A DNA stretch of 64,000 bases. It comes from Martinezella miluonensis. Lineage in GTDB: Bacteria; Pseudomonadota; Alphaproteobacteria; Rhizobiales; Rhizobiaceae. Every line of letters begins with the position of its first letter. Position 1 is the stretch's first letter. Of the stretch, positions 63,191 to 64,000 are shown in pieces. Made by a program: the position numbers and the translations under genes. The notes below the pieces were generated by a model. That model was given only the letters and a program-made list of their open reading frames with translations, searched no databases and had not been told where the DNA came from. The DNA lies in the NCBI RefSeq assembly GCF_900094545.1, contig NZ_FMAH01000014.1:1-64000 (forward strand), read 5' to 3'.

Positions 63191-64000
63191 ATGAGCGATC
63201 GGGACATGACGATGAAGGGACACCTGAAGCCCTTCAAGGATTACAGGCCGCAGCATTTCCTCTGGGATGTCAGCGAAGACGGACGCGTCGCAACCATCCG
63301 CCTGAACCGCCCGGAACGTAAGAATCCGCTGACCTTCGACAGCTATGCCGAGCTGCGCGATCTCTTCCGCGATCTCGCCTATGCATCCGATATCCGCGCC
63401 ATCGTGCTGACAGGCGCCGGCGGCAATTTCTCCTCCGGCGGCGACGTCTTCGAGATCATCGAACCGCTGACCCGCATGGCGATGCCCGAGCTCCTGGCTT
63501 TCACGCGCATGACCGGCGATCTCGTCAAGGCGATGCGCAAATGCCCGCAGCCCATCATCACGGCGGTCGACGGCATCTGCGCCGGTGCCGGCGCCATCCT
63601 TGCCATGGCCTCCGATCTGAGGCTCGCGACGCCCGAAGCCAAGACGGCATTCCTCTTTACCCGCGTCGGCCTTGCCGGTGCCGATATGGGCGCATGCGGT
63701 ATCCTGCCCCGCATCATCGGCCAGGGCCGCGCCGCAGAACTTCTCTATACCGGCCGCTCGATGACGGCGGCGGAAGGACACGCGTGGGGCTTCTACAACG
63801 GCCTGCACAACAATGCCGATCTGGAAAGCGAAGCGGTCAAACTCGCTCGTTCGCTGGCAGATGGCCCCTGGTTCGCCCACGGCATGACCAAGACCATGCT
63901 GAATCAGGAATGGGCGATGGGTATCGAGGAAATGATCGAATCCGAAGCGCAGGCGCAGGCGATCTGCATGGCGACGCAGGATTTCCGCCGCGCCTTCGAA
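63191..64000 (+). CDS. Enoyl-CoA hydratase/isomerase family protein (cut by window edge)
   Basis: The frame from ATG 63191 stays open through 270 codons to the right edge. It is a crotonase-fold protein: [20 protein letters not shown], the first oxyanion segment [14 protein letters not shown], the second [20 protein letters not shown], and [19 protein letters not shown]. An Asp stands where many hydratases carry the second catalytic Glu, so hydratase, isomerase or ring-hydrolase activity cannot be decided. It starts 5 bp after the SDR stop, in the 2-aminobenzoyl-CoA operon. In-frame ATGs at 63206 and 63212 are alternative starts. Confidence 0.88.
   Translation, partial: MSDRDMTMKGHLKPFKDYRPQHFLWDVSEDGRVATIRLNRPERKNPLTFDSYAELRDLFRDLAYASDIRAIVLTGAGGNFSSGGDVFEIIEPLTRMAMPELLAFTRMTGDLVKAMRKCPQPIITAVDGICAGAGAILAMASDLRLATPEAKTAFLFTRVGLAGADMGACGILPRIIGQGRAAELLYTGRSMTAAEGHAWGFYNGLHNNADLESEAVKLARSLADGPWFAHGMTKTMLNQEWAMGIEEMIESEAQAQAICMATQDFRRAFE

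Noticed and set aside
1..64000. tRNA, rRNA and riboswitch genes
   Set aside because: No cloverleaf, rRNA core or known riboswitch consensus was noticed on either strand; a covariance-model search could not be run.

Overview
The window looks like a stretch of a Rhizobium (or close Rhizobiaceae) chromosome. The evidence is the GC-rich alphaproteobacterial coding style, the adjacent capsule/LPS sugar-nucleotide genes rkpK and lpsL, two copies plus a half copy of the two-palindrome RIME-type intergenic repeat known from rhizobia, and many transporter and regulator pairs typical of soil symbionts. No rRNA, tRNA or CRISPR was seen.

Layout. Bases 1-280 hold the N-terminal part of an IS1182-type transposase running off the left edge. 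Bases 388-4150 carry a His/Glu-rich membrane protein and purA. Bases 4350-15100 are housekeeping and accessory genes: two methyltransferases, a GNAT acetyltransferase, rkpK-lpsL, a RidA-like protein, a DMT exporter, a small lipoprotein, an mhqO-mhqD-type pair, ung and a YciB-like protein. Bases 15190-26340 hold a GcvT-type FAD dehydrogenase plus a choline-kinase-like gene with a divergent DeoR regulator, a LysR/YeiH pair, a GGDEF-EAL protein, and a sugar-acid dehydratase/beta-hydroxyacid dehydrogenase operon. Bases 26600-37500 hold an RND efflux pump, an esterase with a divergent LysR, an ECF41-like sigma factor with its divergent carboxymuconolactone decarboxylase-family partner, an AraC/DMT pair and a GntR regulator.

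The right third (37541-64000) is the most interesting part. It carries a class V PLP enzyme, an HpaI-type aldolase, a class I aminotransferase, a polar amino-acid ABC transporter lacking its ATPase, two MarR regulators, two related phytoene-desaturase-like FAD enzymes, an isatin-hydrolase-like cyclase-family hydrolase, a two-subunit indolepyruvate oxidoreductase, a complete peptide-type ABC transporter, an aryl-CoA ligase, a fused 2-aminobenzoyl-CoA monooxygenase/reductase, an SDR and an enoyl-CoA hydratase cut by the right edge. Read together they suggest catabolism of an indolic compound (tryptophan, indolepyruvate or indole-acetate type) through isatin and isatinate to anthranilate, then through 2-aminobenzoyl-CoA to central metabolism.

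A 14-bp AT-rich palindrome, consensus TTTKAAGCTTMAAA, recurs in the promoter regions of most of these operons (39919, 45305, 52696, 59894, 60024, with weaker copies at 37541, 43643 and 52463). This ties them into one probable regulon, most likely controlled by one or both MarR proteins. The steps joining indolepyruvate or indoleacetyl-CoA to isatin have no recognised enzyme here, and the two FAD enzymes are the obvious candidates.
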